A DNA stretch of 31,893 nucleotides from Colimorpha_A sp045533115 (lineage in GTDB: Bacteria > Bacillota > Clostridia > Oscillospirales > CAG-272). Location: assembly GCA_045533115.1 (NCBI GenBank), contig JAZSHF010000067.1, forward strand, positions 1-31,893, given 5' to 3'. Shown here one piece after another: positions 14,632 to 22,501 of this stretch; the first letter of the stretch is position 1, and the number at the start of each line of letters is the position of its first letter. A program made the position numbers and the translations under genes. A model generated the notes under the pieces. It ran no database searches. It was not told the DNA's origin and saw nothing but the letters and a program-made list of their open reading frames with translations.

Positions 14632-16311
14632 ATGGCAAAAAGGAAAAAGAATAATGCCCGCGTCAAGGTGATGATGCTCGGAGGACTTAACGAGATAGGA
14701 AAGAACCTTGCGGTCATTGAATGCGAAAACGATATTATAATGGTTGACTGCGGTCTTGGATTTCCCGATGAGGATATGCTCGGAGTTGACCTTGTGATAC
14801 CCGACACTACCTACCTTGAAAAGAACTGTGACAGAATAAGAGGCCTGTTCTTAACGCACGGACACGAGGACCATATCGGAGCAATTCCGTACGTTCTCCG
14901 CAAGCTCGACATACCGATATACGGTACGCGCCTGACGCTCGGCATCATTGAAAACAAGCTGATGGAGCATCAGCTTCCCTACGAGCCTGAGCTTAACTGC
15001 GTAACGGCAGGCGAAACGGTCAAGGCGGGTTGCTTCTCGGTCGAATTTATAAGAGTGAACCATTCTATTGCCGACGCCTGCGCCCTCGCAATAAAAACGC
15101 CCGCAGGAACGATAGTCCATACGGGCGACTTCAAGCTTGACCTGACGCCTATCGAGGGCGAAATAATGAACCTTACCCGCCTCGGTCAGTTAGGCGAGGA
15201 GGGAGTGCTTCTCCTGATGTGCGAATCGACGAACGCTGAGCGCCCGGGATATACGCCGTCGGAAAAGAAGGTCGGTCAGTCGCTTGACAATATATTTATG
15301 CAGAAGAGCGATAAGAGAATCGTTATAGCAACGTTTTCGTCAAACGTACACCGCGTTCAGCAGATAATAAATACGAGCGCGCAGTACGGCAGAAAGGTCG
15401 CGATAACGGGACGCTCGATGATGAATATTATAGGTGCGGCAACGCGGCTCGGTTATATGTCGGTGCCGAACGGTGTTCTTATCGACATAAACGAAATAAA
15501 GAAATATCCGCCGAACCAGCTGACTGTTATAACTACGGGAAGCCAGGGCGAGCCTATGTCGGCGCTATACAGAATGGCGTTCCGCTCGCACGATAAGGTT
15601 CAGCTCGGCTCGGAGGACTTGGTCGTAATTTCGGCGTCGGCTATTCCCGGAAACGAGAAGATGGTCGGTAAGATAATAAACGAGCTTCTCAAGAACGGTG
15701 CAGAGGTGTTCAAGAACGACAGCTTCGAGGTTCATGTTTCCGGTCACGCCTGCCAAGAGGAGATCAAGCTTATGCTTGCCCTCACCAAGCCTAAGTACTT
15801 TATGCCGATACACGGCGAATTTAAGCACCTGAACGCGAACAAAAAGAATGCCGTCGATATGGGCATTCCTGAAAGTAACGTATTCATTTCCGAGATCGGA
15901 AAGGTGCTCGAGGTCGGACAGGATTTTGCGCGCTGGAGCGGCAACGTCGAGGCGGGCAGAGTGCTGATAGACGGCTACGGTATCGGCGACATCGGAAACA
16001 TAGTTCTCCGAGACCGCCGTCACCTTTCGCAGGACGGACTTATGGTCATCGTCGCGTCGGTCGACCTCGCTTACAAAATGCTTATCTCGGGCCCCGAGGT
16101 GGTCTCGCGCGGATTCGTTTATGTGCGAGAAGCCGAGGAGCTTATGGATCAGGCAAAGGAGATAGCCAAGAAGGCAATAGAGGAATGCTTCGACCGAGGA
16201 ATCGACGAAAGAAGCGAGATAAAGAATTCCGTCAAGAATGCCCTTTCGCGTTACATTCTTCAAACGACAGGCAGAAAGCCGATGATACTTCCGATAATAA
16301 TGGACGTGTGA
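14632..16311 (+). CDS. rnj: Ribonuclease J
   Basis: RNase J is the beta-CASP metallo-beta-lactamase nuclease with 5'-exonuclease and endonuclease activity that drives mRNA decay and rRNA maturation in Firmicutes. The catalytic motif HGHEDHIGA starts at H76. Upstream are LGGLNEIGKN and DCGLGFP. Further ligands lie in VNHSIADA and HTGDFKLD. The beta-CASP domain has ATFSSNVHRVQQIINT and GRSMMNI, then SGSQGEPMSAL-like TTGSQGEPMSAL, and the late ligand in SGHA and MPIHGE. The 559 residues include the C-terminal domain. No alternative start exists upstream in frame. It is the only RNase J in the window, so J1 or J2 identity cannot be decided. It is followed by a palindrome cluster and a strong bidirectional terminator. 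Confidence 0.96.
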   Translation: MAKRKKNNARVKVMMLGGLNEIGKNLAVIECENDIIMVDCGLGFPDEDMLGVDLVIPDTTYLEKNCDRIRGLFLTHGHEDHIGAIPYVLRKLDIPIYGTRLTLGIIENKLMEHQLPYEPELNCVTAGETVKAGCFSVEFIRVNHSIADACALAIKTPAGTIVHTGDFKLDLTPIEGEIMNLTRLGQLGEEGVLLLMCESTNAERPGYTPSEKKVGQSLDNIFMQKSDKRIVIATFSSNVHRVQQIINTSAQYGRKVAITGRSMMNIIGAATRLGYMSVPNGVLIDINEIKKYPPNQLTVITTGSQGEPMSALYRMAFRSHDKVQLGSEDLVVISASAIPGNEKMVGKIINELLKNGAEVFKNDSFEVHVSGHACQEEIKLMLALTKPKYFMPIHGEFKHLNANKKNAVDMGIPESNVFISEIGKVLEVGQDFARWSGNVEAGRVLIDGYGIGDIGNIVLRDRRHLSQDGLMVIVASVDLAYKMLISGPEVVSRGFVYVREAEELMDQAKEIAKKAIEECFDRGIDERSEIKNSVKNALSRYILQTTGRKPMILPIIMDV

Positions 16312-16490
16312 TTTTGTTCTGTAAGAACAAAATCAACTATGATTGCCCTGCGGGCAAGTTATGAGTTATGATTGGCTGCACCAAGTTATGATGTGCCTTC
16401 GGCACAGCTAAGGGAGCGGGGGCAATCATATCATAACGCTTGCGGAGCAAGCTCATAACGGTGAGCAAAGCGAGCTTCATAACTCTAAAC
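16310..16490. repeat. Cluster of short palindromes and GTTATGA/TCATAAC repeats (REP/MITE-like)
   Basis: The first hairpin overlaps the RNase J stop codon: GATTTTGTTCT (16310-16320) pairs with AGAACAAAATC (16324-16334), with no T-run. Next come TTGCCC/GGGCAA (16343-16357), GTGCC/GGCAC (16393-16405) and GCTTGC/GCAAGC (16438-16452), each with a 3-base loop. Between them GTTATGA occurs three times (16358, 16365, 16385) and its reverse complement TCATAAC three times (16431, 16453, 16477). An 11-bp inverted pair encloses part of the cluster: TATGATTGCCC (16338-16348) and GGGCAATCATA (16420-16430). This nested symmetry without coding capacity fits a non-autonomous, hairpin-based repeat element. No transposase is nearby. 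Confidence 0.75.
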
Positions 16491-16491
16491 T

Positions 16492-16525
16492 AAAAGAGCA
16501 AACACAAATATGTGTTTGCTCTTTT
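16492..16525. terminator. Bidirectional terminator between RNase J and the DUF975 gene
   Basis: A 15-bp perfect stem (16492-16506 with 16511-16525, loop AATA) starts with AAAA and ends with TTTT, so it gives a T-run on both strands. It ends 3 bases before the minus-strand stop codon at 16529. Confidence 0.95.
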
Positions 16526-16528
16526 AAC

Positions 16529-17167
16529 TTATTGAAACTGTCCCTCAAATGGCGGAGGAGGCGGCGCGCCCCAAGGATTATACCAATTTTGGCTCGATTT
16601 GAGATCGGAATAGAAGTTTATCATCGTCATCTGCATATACGGCTCAAGCCAGATGGTGAGCAGACCGAGCGTCGGTATTGCGAGGAACGCCCAACCGATA
16701 AATGAAAGATTAAGAACGAAGTAGTCCCACTTCTTGCCCGCCATCATTCGCTCAGACTGACGAATGGCTTCCATAGCCGGCATATTCGGGTTTTCGGCGA
16801 TGATATAAAGCGCCTGTGAGTAGGAAAATGCCTTGATTATTCCGGGAACGATAAAGAGAAGCGACCAAAGCATTGTGAAAAGCGACGCGAGAAGCGTGAC
16901 CTTAAGATACGGCCAGAAATTATTGAAGCCGTCGAAAAGGTCCTTGACACTCGGCCTGTAGCTTGGATCTGAGGCGATTCGGAAGTGAATATAGGTAAGT
17001 CCGAGCGCCATCGCGGAAGAAAGGATCAGGGATATAATTATCCCGACAGCGGGGAGCCCCGCGCCGATAGAGCCGATGAACGATGCAACTACCGAAACCC
17101 AGAAAAGCGCCGCGATCTTTCCGTCTATTTGAAGCCTTGCCAAGGCTTTCATTTCTTTTCTTGTCAT
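16529..17167 (-). CDS. DUF975 family integral membrane protein
   Basis: The 212-residue protein has the DUF975 pattern: a short basic N-terminus (MTRKEMKALARLQIDGK), several hydrophobic helices, a central VPGIIKAFSYSQALYIIAENP..., then SERMMAGKKWDYFVLNLSFIGWAFLA and a final helix ending in LEPYMQMTMINFY. About five membrane segments are likely (near 20-35, 40-60, 90-110, 145-165, with a re-entrant or short one around 165-175). The C-terminus is a proline-rich tail (PPPPPFEGQF). The function of DUF975 proteins is not established. AAAGGAG precedes the ATG on the minus strand and the gene has its own promoter, downstream of tmcAL in the same direction. Confidence 0.9.
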   Translation of the reverse strand: MTRKEMKALARLQIDGKIAALFWVSVVASFIGSIGAGLPAVGIIISLILSSAMALGLTYIHFRIASDPSYRPSVKDLFDGFNNFWPYLKVTLLASLFTMLWSLLFIVPGIIKAFSYSQALYIIAENPNMPAMEAIRQSERMMAGKKWDYFVLNLSFIGWAFLAIPTLGLLTIWLEPYMQMTMINFYSDLKSSQNWYNPWGAPPPPPFEGQFQ

Positions 17168-17195
17168 AAAATTCTCCTTTGAGGTTTGTGAAAAT

Positions 17196-17224
17196 ATTAT
17201 ATCACTAAATTATGAAAAAGTAAA
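17196..17224 (-). promoter_or_regulatory. SigA promoter of the DUF975 gene
   Basis: On the minus strand TTTACT (17219-17224) is followed after 17 bases by TATAAT (17196-17201). It starts immediately after the tmcAL stop codon. Confidence 0.75.
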
Positions 17225-17229
17225 TGAAT

Positions 17230-18366
17230 TTAATGAGAACATTCTATGTACGGATTTTTCTTGAAGATATCACTCGGTGCTTCTTTTCTGCAAAGCGCCA
17301 TAAGCTTATCGGTGCGAAGCGAAAGCTCGAATTGTTCCTTTGCCTTTTCAGGCAGACAAAGTCCGTCTGCGGGCTTCGTTACGATCTCGATAGACGTGGT
17401 TTTTTTGACTCTGTTAAGATACTCCCTGCCTTTACCGTTTGCGGCAAGCAGATTCGTAAACAACGGACGGGTCTTGACCGTCTCGGCTTTCACGCCGAGA
17501 ACGGAAGAAAGGATCGCGCGTCTTATCCTAGCTGCGGTATAGCTCTTGTTTACACAGGACGAAACAAGCTCATTGAAATTCGACGCGCCTTCCGCGTTTG
17601 CCTTTATAAGCCCCGCAACACCGCCGTTCATTCCGTAATAAGCGGAAAGAGTATGGGTGTCTGTCATTCTTATCGTATGAAGTGCCGCCGATTCGTATGC
17701 GGCGGTATCGGTCGGAACACTTTTTTCGAAAACCGAAATCGCGCTCTCGGGAAGCATCTCGGAAGCGTCAGCACCGCTGTATATAAGCTCGCGCGAGCGG
17801 GAGGCGGAATATCCCACCTCACGCTTGTAGGTGTAGGGAATTATACCGCAATTTTCGTCCTTCAGCGCGGCAATGTACTCTACCGCCAGAATGTCGTTCG
17901 GGGTGGTGGGAAATCCGTTGCCCGCAAGCGAACGGAATATTTCCTCGGCACTTTTTATGTGTCCGTTTTTGCCGTTTTCGCGCATCGCGCTCAGGTAATT
18001 CTTCGAGCGTATAACGTCGGCGGCGCGCGAAAGCTCGGAAAGATTTCCGTTTTCGCTTCCAAAGGCGAGAATATCTATTCCGCCAAGCGAGGAAATGAGT
18101 GAAACGGCACCGCGTGCAAAATGCTCGGCAGACGACGAGCAGTAGGGGTAGGGAAGCTCAAGCACGAGGTCGGAACCGTTCTTTATCGCCGCCTCAGCGC
18201 GCAGATGCTTCGGGTAAATAGAAAGCCGACCGCGCTGAACGGTGCTTCCGCTCATTATGCTGATGATCGTTGTGTCAGCTCCTGAACGCTCACGAATGAG
18301 GTCTATTTGTTTTTTATGGCCCAAATGAAAGGGATCGTATTCGCATATTATCGCGGCGGTTTTCAT
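17230..18366 (-). CDS. tmcAL: tRNA(Met) cytidine acetate ligase TmcAL
   Basis: TmcAL (formerly YlbM) uses ATP and acetate to form N4-acetylcytidine at the wobble base of elongator tRNA-Met. The N-terminus has the nucleotidyltransferase motif in the family form CEYDPFHLGH (residues 8-17), followed by MSGSTVQRG (~38-46), where most relatives have SGNFVQRG. The next helix carries KHLRAEAAIKNGSDLVLELPY, which is diagnostic. The C-terminal region includes YTAARIRRAILSSVLGV. The length of 378 residues is close to Bacillus YlbM. AAAGGAG precedes the ATG on the minus strand. The gene is divergent from ackA. The use of acetate as substrate makes the divergent acetate kinase neighbour suggestive, though this may be chance. 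Confidence 0.93.
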   Translation of the reverse strand: MKTAAIICEYDPFHLGHKKQIDLIRERSGADTTIISIMSGSTVQRGRLSIYPKHLRAEAAIKNGSDLVLELPYPYCSSSAEHFARGAVSLISSLGGIDILAFGSENGNLSELSRAADVIRSKNYLSAMRENGKNGHIKSAEEIFRSLAGNGFPTTPNDILAVEYIAALKDENCGIIPYTYKREVGYSASRSRELIYSGADASEMLPESAISVFEKSVPTDTAAYESAALHTIRMTDTHTLSAYYGMNGGVAGLIKANAEGASNFNELVSSCVNKSYTAARIRRAILSSVLGVKAETVKTRPLFTNLLAANGKGREYLNRVKKTTSIEIVTKPADGLCLPEKAKEQFELSLRTDKLMALCRKEAPSDIFKKNPYIECSH

Positions 18367-18403
18367 TTTTCTGCTCCTTTAAGGCAATATTTTCCCAAAA
18401 GAC

Positions 18404-18432
18404 TTGTAATTTCAGGAACAATAGTGTATAAT
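18404..18432 (+). promoter_or_regulatory. SigA promoter of ackA
   Basis: TTGTAA (18404-18409) and a perfect TATAAT (18427-18432) lie 17 bases apart. The ribosome binding site CGGAGG is at 18462-18467, just before the ATG. Confidence 0.85.
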
Positions 18433-18474
18433 TGTAATGTTATAAATGTTAATTAAAATTCGGAGGAATAAATA

Positions 18475-19683
18475 ATGAAAGTACTTGTTGTAAATGCAGG
18501 AAGCTCGTCCCTTAAGTATCAGCTTTTTGAGACTGAGAACGGCGCAGTGCTTGCTAAGGGTATCTGTGAAAGAATCGGTATCGACGGTATCATCGAGCAC
18601 CGTCTCGGCGAGGACGGCGAAAAGAACAAGCGCCATCTTGATATGCCTAACCACGCAGTCGCTATGAAGATCGTAGTTGACACTCTTACGGATGCCACCC
18701 TCGGATGCCTTTCCGATATGGGTGAGATCAAGGCAGTCGGACACCGCGTTGTCCACGGCGGTCCTTACTTCTTCGAGAGCACTCTCGTAACGCCCGAGGT
18801 AATCGAAAAGCTCAAGCTTTGTAACGATTTCGCGCCTCTACACACCCCCGCACACCTTATGGGTATCGAGGGCTGTACCGAGGTAATGCCGACGGTTCCG
18901 CAGGTTCTCGTATTCGATACCGCATTCCATCAGACCATGCCCGATTACGCGTACACCTACGCGCTCCCCAAGGAAATGATCGAGAAGGATCATATCCGCC
19001 GCTACGGTGCACACGGAACCTCTCACCGTTTCGTTTCTATCGAAATGGCGAAGCTCCTTGATAAGCCCGTTGAGGAAACAAATATCGTAACCTGCCATAT
19101 CGGTAACGGCTCGTCCATCTCCGCAGTTAAGGGCGGAAAGTGCATCGACACTTCGATGGGCTTCACTCCCCTTGAAGGCGTTGAGATGGGAACCCGTTGC
19201 GGTTCTATCGACCCCGCGATCGTAACCTACATTATGAAGAAGTACGGCTACACTCCCGACGAGATGTCGAACTTTATGAATAAGAAGTGTGGCTTCCTCG
19301 GTCTTTCGGGGATTTCCTCCGACTCGCGTGACATTGAAGCGGCTATCCTCGAGGGAAATGAGCAGGCAATCCTTACCGCTAACGTTCTTGCATATCAGGT
19401 CAAGAAGTATATCGGCTCTTACGCAGCGGCAATGAACGGACTCGATGCTATTGTATTCACCGCCGGTATGGGTGAAAACAATCCCGAGCTTCGTGAAAGA
19501 GTATGTAAGGAGCTTTCCTACTTCGGCGTTGAGATCGATATGGAGCTTAACGCAAAGACTCTCCGTCAGCCGAACACCGTTGAGCTTTCTACAAAGAACT
19601 CCAAGGTCAAGGTCTACGTTCTTCCTACAAACGAAGAGCTTATGATCGCAAGAGATACCGAAGCTATAGTATCGAAGCTTTAA
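18475..19683 (+). CDS. ackA: Acetate kinase
   Basis: Acetate kinase interconverts acetyl phosphate plus ADP with acetate plus ATP, the ATP-yielding step of acetate fermentation. Typical ASKHA-fold motifs are present: VVNAGSSSLKYQLF with N7, HRVVHGG, a central VFDTAFHQTMP with catalytic Asp, YGAHGTSHRFVS, HIGNGSSISA, GLSGISSDSRD and FTAGMGENNPELRE. The length of 402 residues is normal. It is monocistronic here, with its own promoter and terminator. The partner phosphotransacetylase (pta), often adjacent, is not in the window. The gene uses the codons typical of highly expressed genes in the window more strictly than its neighbours, as expected for a fermentation enzyme. Confidence 0.98.
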   Translation: MKVLVVNAGSSSLKYQLFETENGAVLAKGICERIGIDGIIEHRLGEDGEKNKRHLDMPNHAVAMKIVVDTLTDATLGCLSDMGEIKAVGHRVVHGGPYFFESTLVTPEVIEKLKLCNDFAPLHTPAHLMGIEGCTEVMPTVPQVLVFDTAFHQTMPDYAYTYALPKEMIEKDHIRRYGAHGTSHRFVSIEMAKLLDKPVEETNIVTCHIGNGSSISAVKGGKCIDTSMGFTPLEGVEMGTRCGSIDPAIVTYIMKKYGYTPDEMSNFMNKKCGFLGLSGISSDSRDIEAAILEGNEQAILTANVLAYQVKKYIGSYAAAMNGLDAIVFTAGMGENNPELRERVCKELSYFGVEIDMELNAKTLRQPNTVELSTKNSKVKVYVLPTNEELMIARDTEAIVSKL

Positions 19684-19697
19684 CAGGTTTCTTTATA

Positions 19698-19725
19698 GGT
19701 CCCCCGATATCGGGGGACCTTTTTT
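19698..19725 (+). terminator. Intrinsic terminator of ackA
   Basis: GGTCCCCCGAT (19698-19708) is followed by its exact reverse complement (19709-19719) and a run of six T residues (the stem turns through GATATC). It is one of the strongest terminators in the window. Confidence 0.95.
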
Positions 19726-19765
19726 CGGAGATTTATAAGGTCCTCTTTTTTAACTATAAGCAGTA

Positions 19766-19790
19766 GAGGAGGGTGTTACCGCCCTCCTCC
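19766..19790 (-). terminator. Possible terminator after yebC
   Basis: GAGGAGGG (19766-19773) pairs with CCCTCCTC (19782-19789), just after the yebC stop on the minus strand. No immediate T-run follows on that strand, so termination efficiency is uncertain. Confidence 0.45.
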
Positions 19791-19794
19791 TTAA

Positions 19795-20523
19795 TTATTC
19801 TTCGTTTTCCCAGTTGTGATAGACGTTCTGAACGTCGTCGTTCTCGTCAAGCTTTTCAAGAAGAAGATTCATATTCTTGATAGCGGCCTCATCTTCAAGC
19901 GCAACGTAGTTAGAGGGGATCTTATCCTTGTCGGCGGATACGATCTTGTAGCCCTTGCCTTCAAGATCGGAACGGATAGCCGAAAGATCCTCGGGAACAG
20001 TATAAATCTCGAAAACCTCTTCTTCAGCTACGAAATCCTCTGCGCCCGCCTCAAGAGAATCCTCCATAAGCTTGTCCTCGGAAAGTGTTCCGTCGTTCTC
20101 GATAACGATAACGCCCTTTTCGGTGAAGAGGTAGCTTACGCATCCGCTAGTGCCCATATTTCCGCCGTACTTGTCAAAGAAATGACGAACCTCGGCGGCG
20201 GTACGGTTGCGGTTGTCGGTCGCTGTCTCAACGATGACCGCCACGCCGGAGGGACCATAGCCCTCGTATGTGATCTCCTCGTAAACTGCGGCGTCAGCGG
20301 CAGATGCCTTCTTGATCGCACGCTCGATGTTGTCGTTCGGGACGTTGTTGTCCTTTGCCTTTGCGATAAGGTCGCGAAGACGGGAGTTGGAGTTCGGGTC
20401 AGGGCCGCCCTCCTTGACCGCGATTGCGATCTCCTTGCCTATTTTGGTGAACACCGAAGCTCTCTGCGCGTCGGTCTTCTCCTTTTTATGCATTATGTTT
20501 TTCCATTTACTGTGTCCGGACAT
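19795..20523 (-). CDS. yebC: YebC/PmpR/TACO1 family protein
   Basis: The 242-residue protein opens with the family signature MSGHSKWKNIMHKKEKTDAQR, followed by FTKIGKEIAIAVKEGG and the hallmark YEGYGPSGVAVIVETATDNRNRT. Several family members were described as transcription regulators. TACO1 and bacterial YebC proteins have more recently been tied to translation of proline-rich or otherwise stalling sequences, so a ribosome-associated role is plausible. Length is typical. The start ATG follows CGAGG on the minus strand. It lies 18 bases after argS in the same direction, so the two form a small operon. Confidence 0.96.
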   Translation of the reverse strand: MSGHSKWKNIMHKKEKTDAQRASVFTKIGKEIAIAVKEGGPDPNSNSRLRDLIAKAKDNNVPNDNIERAIKKASAADAAVYEEITYEGYGPSGVAVIVETATDNRNRTAAEVRHFFDKYGGNMGTSGCVSYLFTEKGVIVIENDGTLSEDKLMEDSLEAGAEDFVAEEEVFEIYTVPEDLSAIRSDLEGKGYKIVSADKDKIPSNYVALEDEAAIKNMNLLLEKLDENDDVQNVYHNWENEE

Positions 20524-20541
20524 ATCATTTAACCTCGTATA

Positions 20542-22287
20542 TTAAATCTTGGGTGTTTTCTTCAGGCATATAAGCCCGAAAGCGTTTCCGAGAACGGTTT
20601 TCGTTGCCTCGGTAAGACGAACGCGGAATGCGCGTGCATTGTCTTCATTCGCCGAAAGAATCGGGCAGTCGTGGTAGAAGCGGTTGAACGCCGCGCAGAT
20701 GTCGAGAATGTATCTCGTTATTACCATCGGTTCGCTGTCGGTGATAGCGTCGTTCACCTTTTCGGTGAAGAGCGAAAGAACTCTGCAAAGCGCCGCTTCG
20801 GCGGGCTGTGCTTCATAACCTGCCGTTTCACTCTTGTTGGGAACTCCGCCTGCCTTTTCAATGATGGAACAGCAACGCGCGTAGGTGTACTGTGCGTACG
20901 GGCCGGTGTTGCCCTCAAAGGAAAGGGCGTCCTCAAGCGAGAAGTCGTTATCCTTGATACGGCTGTTGGTAAGATAATAGAATACGATAGCGCCGATACC
21001 GACTGCTTCTGCAACCTCGTCCTTGTTTTCAAGGTCGGGGTTCTTTTCTTCCATTATCGCCTTGACCTTCTCAACCGCCATCTTGAAGAGGTCCTTGAGA
21101 AGAATTACGTTACCGGTTCTCGTCGCGAGCTTCATACCGCCGATAGAAACGGTACCGTACGGAATGTGAACAAGCTCACCGTACCATTCGTAGCCCATAA
21201 GCTCAAGAACCTTGAACCACTGTTGGAAGTGAAGTATCTGCTGATTCGACGTAACGTAAACGCACTTGTCAAAATTGTAATGCTCTTTGCGGTAAACAGC
21301 CGCCGCAATATCACGGGTAGGATAAAGCGTCGAGCCGTCGCGCTTAAGAATAAGGCAGGGAGGCATATTGTATTCGGAAAGGTCAACTATCGACGCGCCG
21401 TCGTCTATCTTGAGTAGATCACAGTCGCGCAGGCGCTGAACCTGTGCGGGCATAAGATCGGTATAGAAGCTCTCACCTGCGTATGAATCAAAGGTAATAC
21501 CGAGCTGCTTGTAGGTCTTTTCGTATTCGTTAAGCGAAATATTGATAAACCACTTCCAAAGCGCGATATTTTCCTCGTCGCCGATCTCCATTTTGTGGAA
21601 CTCGGCGCGGCTCTGATCGGCAAGATCATCACGCGCAGGAATACCGTTTTCGGGATCGCCCTTGATCGTGTTGTTGATGCGGACGTAAAGCTCGACGAGC
21701 TTGTCGATTCCGCCCTCCTCGATCTGCTCCTTGTTGCCCCAAAGCTTGTACGCAACGATAAGCTTACCGAACTGCGTTCCCCAGTCGCCGAGGTGGTTTA
21801 TGCCGATTGCATTCCAACCGGAGAATTCGTGAAGCTTCTTAAGGGAATGACCGATGACGGTCGTTCCGAGATGTCCTATATGGAAGGGCTTTGCAACGTT
21901 CGGCGAGGAATAGTCGATAACGAGCGTCTTGCCCTTACCGCGGTCGCTCTTGCCGTAATCGTCACCCTCGGAAATCACCTTGTCAAGTATTCCGTCGGTG
22001 AAGTAGCTGTCATCAATAAAGAAGTTGAGATATCCGCCTGCGACCTCGGCTTTAGCAAGATATTCGACCTTGTCCATCGCCTCGGAAATCAGAGAAGCGA
22101 TAACGGGAGGCGCCTTGCGAAGCGACTTGCTGAGCTTGAAGCAGGGGAATGCAATATCGCCCATATCTCTGCTCGGCGGATATTCGAGCATTGAAAGAAG
22201 CTCGGACGCCGAAAGCTCGGTATCGGGGGATATTTTCTTGATAGCGCAGGCGAGCGCCTGCGAAAGCGTGTTCTTAAAATTTAACAC
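20542..22287 (-). CDS. argS: Arginine-tRNA ligase
   Basis: ArgRS charges tRNA-Arg. The N-terminal Add-1 domain (about 1-110) is followed by the class I core with SSPNVAKPFHIGHL: the HIGH motif is at 136-139 with a lysine three residues before it (K133). The KMSKS region is atypical: GGMKLATRTGN around residues 385-393 replaces the usual KMSTRKG-like loop. Family knowledge: many arginyl-tRNA synthetases lack a canonical KMSKS, and a lysine just before HIGH compensates. The C-terminal anticodon-binding DALR domain is complete and ends near the stop. The start is GTG, preceded by GGAGG. It has a consensus promoter and is divergent from smc. Confidence 0.96.
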   Translation of the reverse strand: MLNFKNTLSQALACAIKKISPDTELSASELLSMLEYPPSRDMGDIAFPCFKLSKSLRKAPPVIASLISEAMDKVEYLAKAEVAGGYLNFFIDDSYFTDGILDKVISEGDDYGKSDRGKGKTLVIDYSSPNVAKPFHIGHLGTTVIGHSLKKLHEFSGWNAIGINHLGDWGTQFGKLIVAYKLWGNKEQIEEGGIDKLVELYVRINNTIKGDPENGIPARDDLADQSRAEFHKMEIGDEENIALWKWFINISLNEYEKTYKQLGITFDSYAGESFYTDLMPAQVQRLRDCDLLKIDDGASIVDLSEYNMPPCLILKRDGSTLYPTRDIAAAVYRKEHYNFDKCVYVTSNQQILHFQQWFKVLELMGYEWYGELVHIPYGTVSIGGMKLATRTGNVILLKDLFKMAVEKVKAIMEEKNPDLENKDEVAEAVGIGAIVFYYLTNSRIKDNDFSLEDALSFEGNTGPYAQYTYARCCSIIEKAGGVPNKSETAGYEAQPAEAALCRVLSLFTEKVNDAITDSEPMVITRYILDICAAFNRFYHDCPILSANEDNARAFRVRLTEATKTVLGNAFGLICLKKTPKI

Positions 22288-22325
22288 AGTATTTCCTCCA
22301 TACTATAAATGCACATACGCATATT

Positions 22326-22354
22326 ATTGTACTACAATATAACTTACTTGTCAA
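22326..22354 (-). promoter_or_regulatory. SigA promoter of argS
   Basis: On the minus strand a perfect TTGACA (22349-22354) is followed after 17 bases by TACAAT (22326-22331). It lies back to back with the smc promoter about 45 bases away. I see no T-box leader. Confidence 0.88.
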
Positions 22355-22396
22355 TAGAAACGGGGCAGAGAAACGGTGCAAAATCACACTAAACAC

Positions 22397-22425
22397 TTGC
22401 ATTTTCATTTGATGTATGCTATAAT
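22397..22425 (+). promoter_or_regulatory. Promoter of the smc-leuS operon
   Basis: TTGCAT (22397-22402), 17 bases, and TATAAT (22420-22425) preceded by TGC, an extended -10. A GC-rich inverted repeat (GCCCGC at 22456-22461 with GCGGGC at 22468-22473) lies in the leader. Confidence 0.85.
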
Positions 22426-22501
22426 AACTTATTATATATAATAGGCGTATTGTTTGCCCGCGCGGGTGCGGGCGCGAGATCGATTTAAGGAGAACTTAGT
22501 T

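Noticed and set aside
16338..16483. CRISPR-like repeat array
   Set aside because: The repeated units are 7 bases long, occur in both orientations, and lack uniform spacers; this is a palindrome cluster.
22454..22501. N-terminal extension of SMC from a TTG at 22454
   Set aside because: The extension translates to an Arg-rich stretch from a GC hairpin in the leader, lacks a ribosome binding site, and is absent from SMC proteins; TTG 22502 has AAGGAG at proper spacing.
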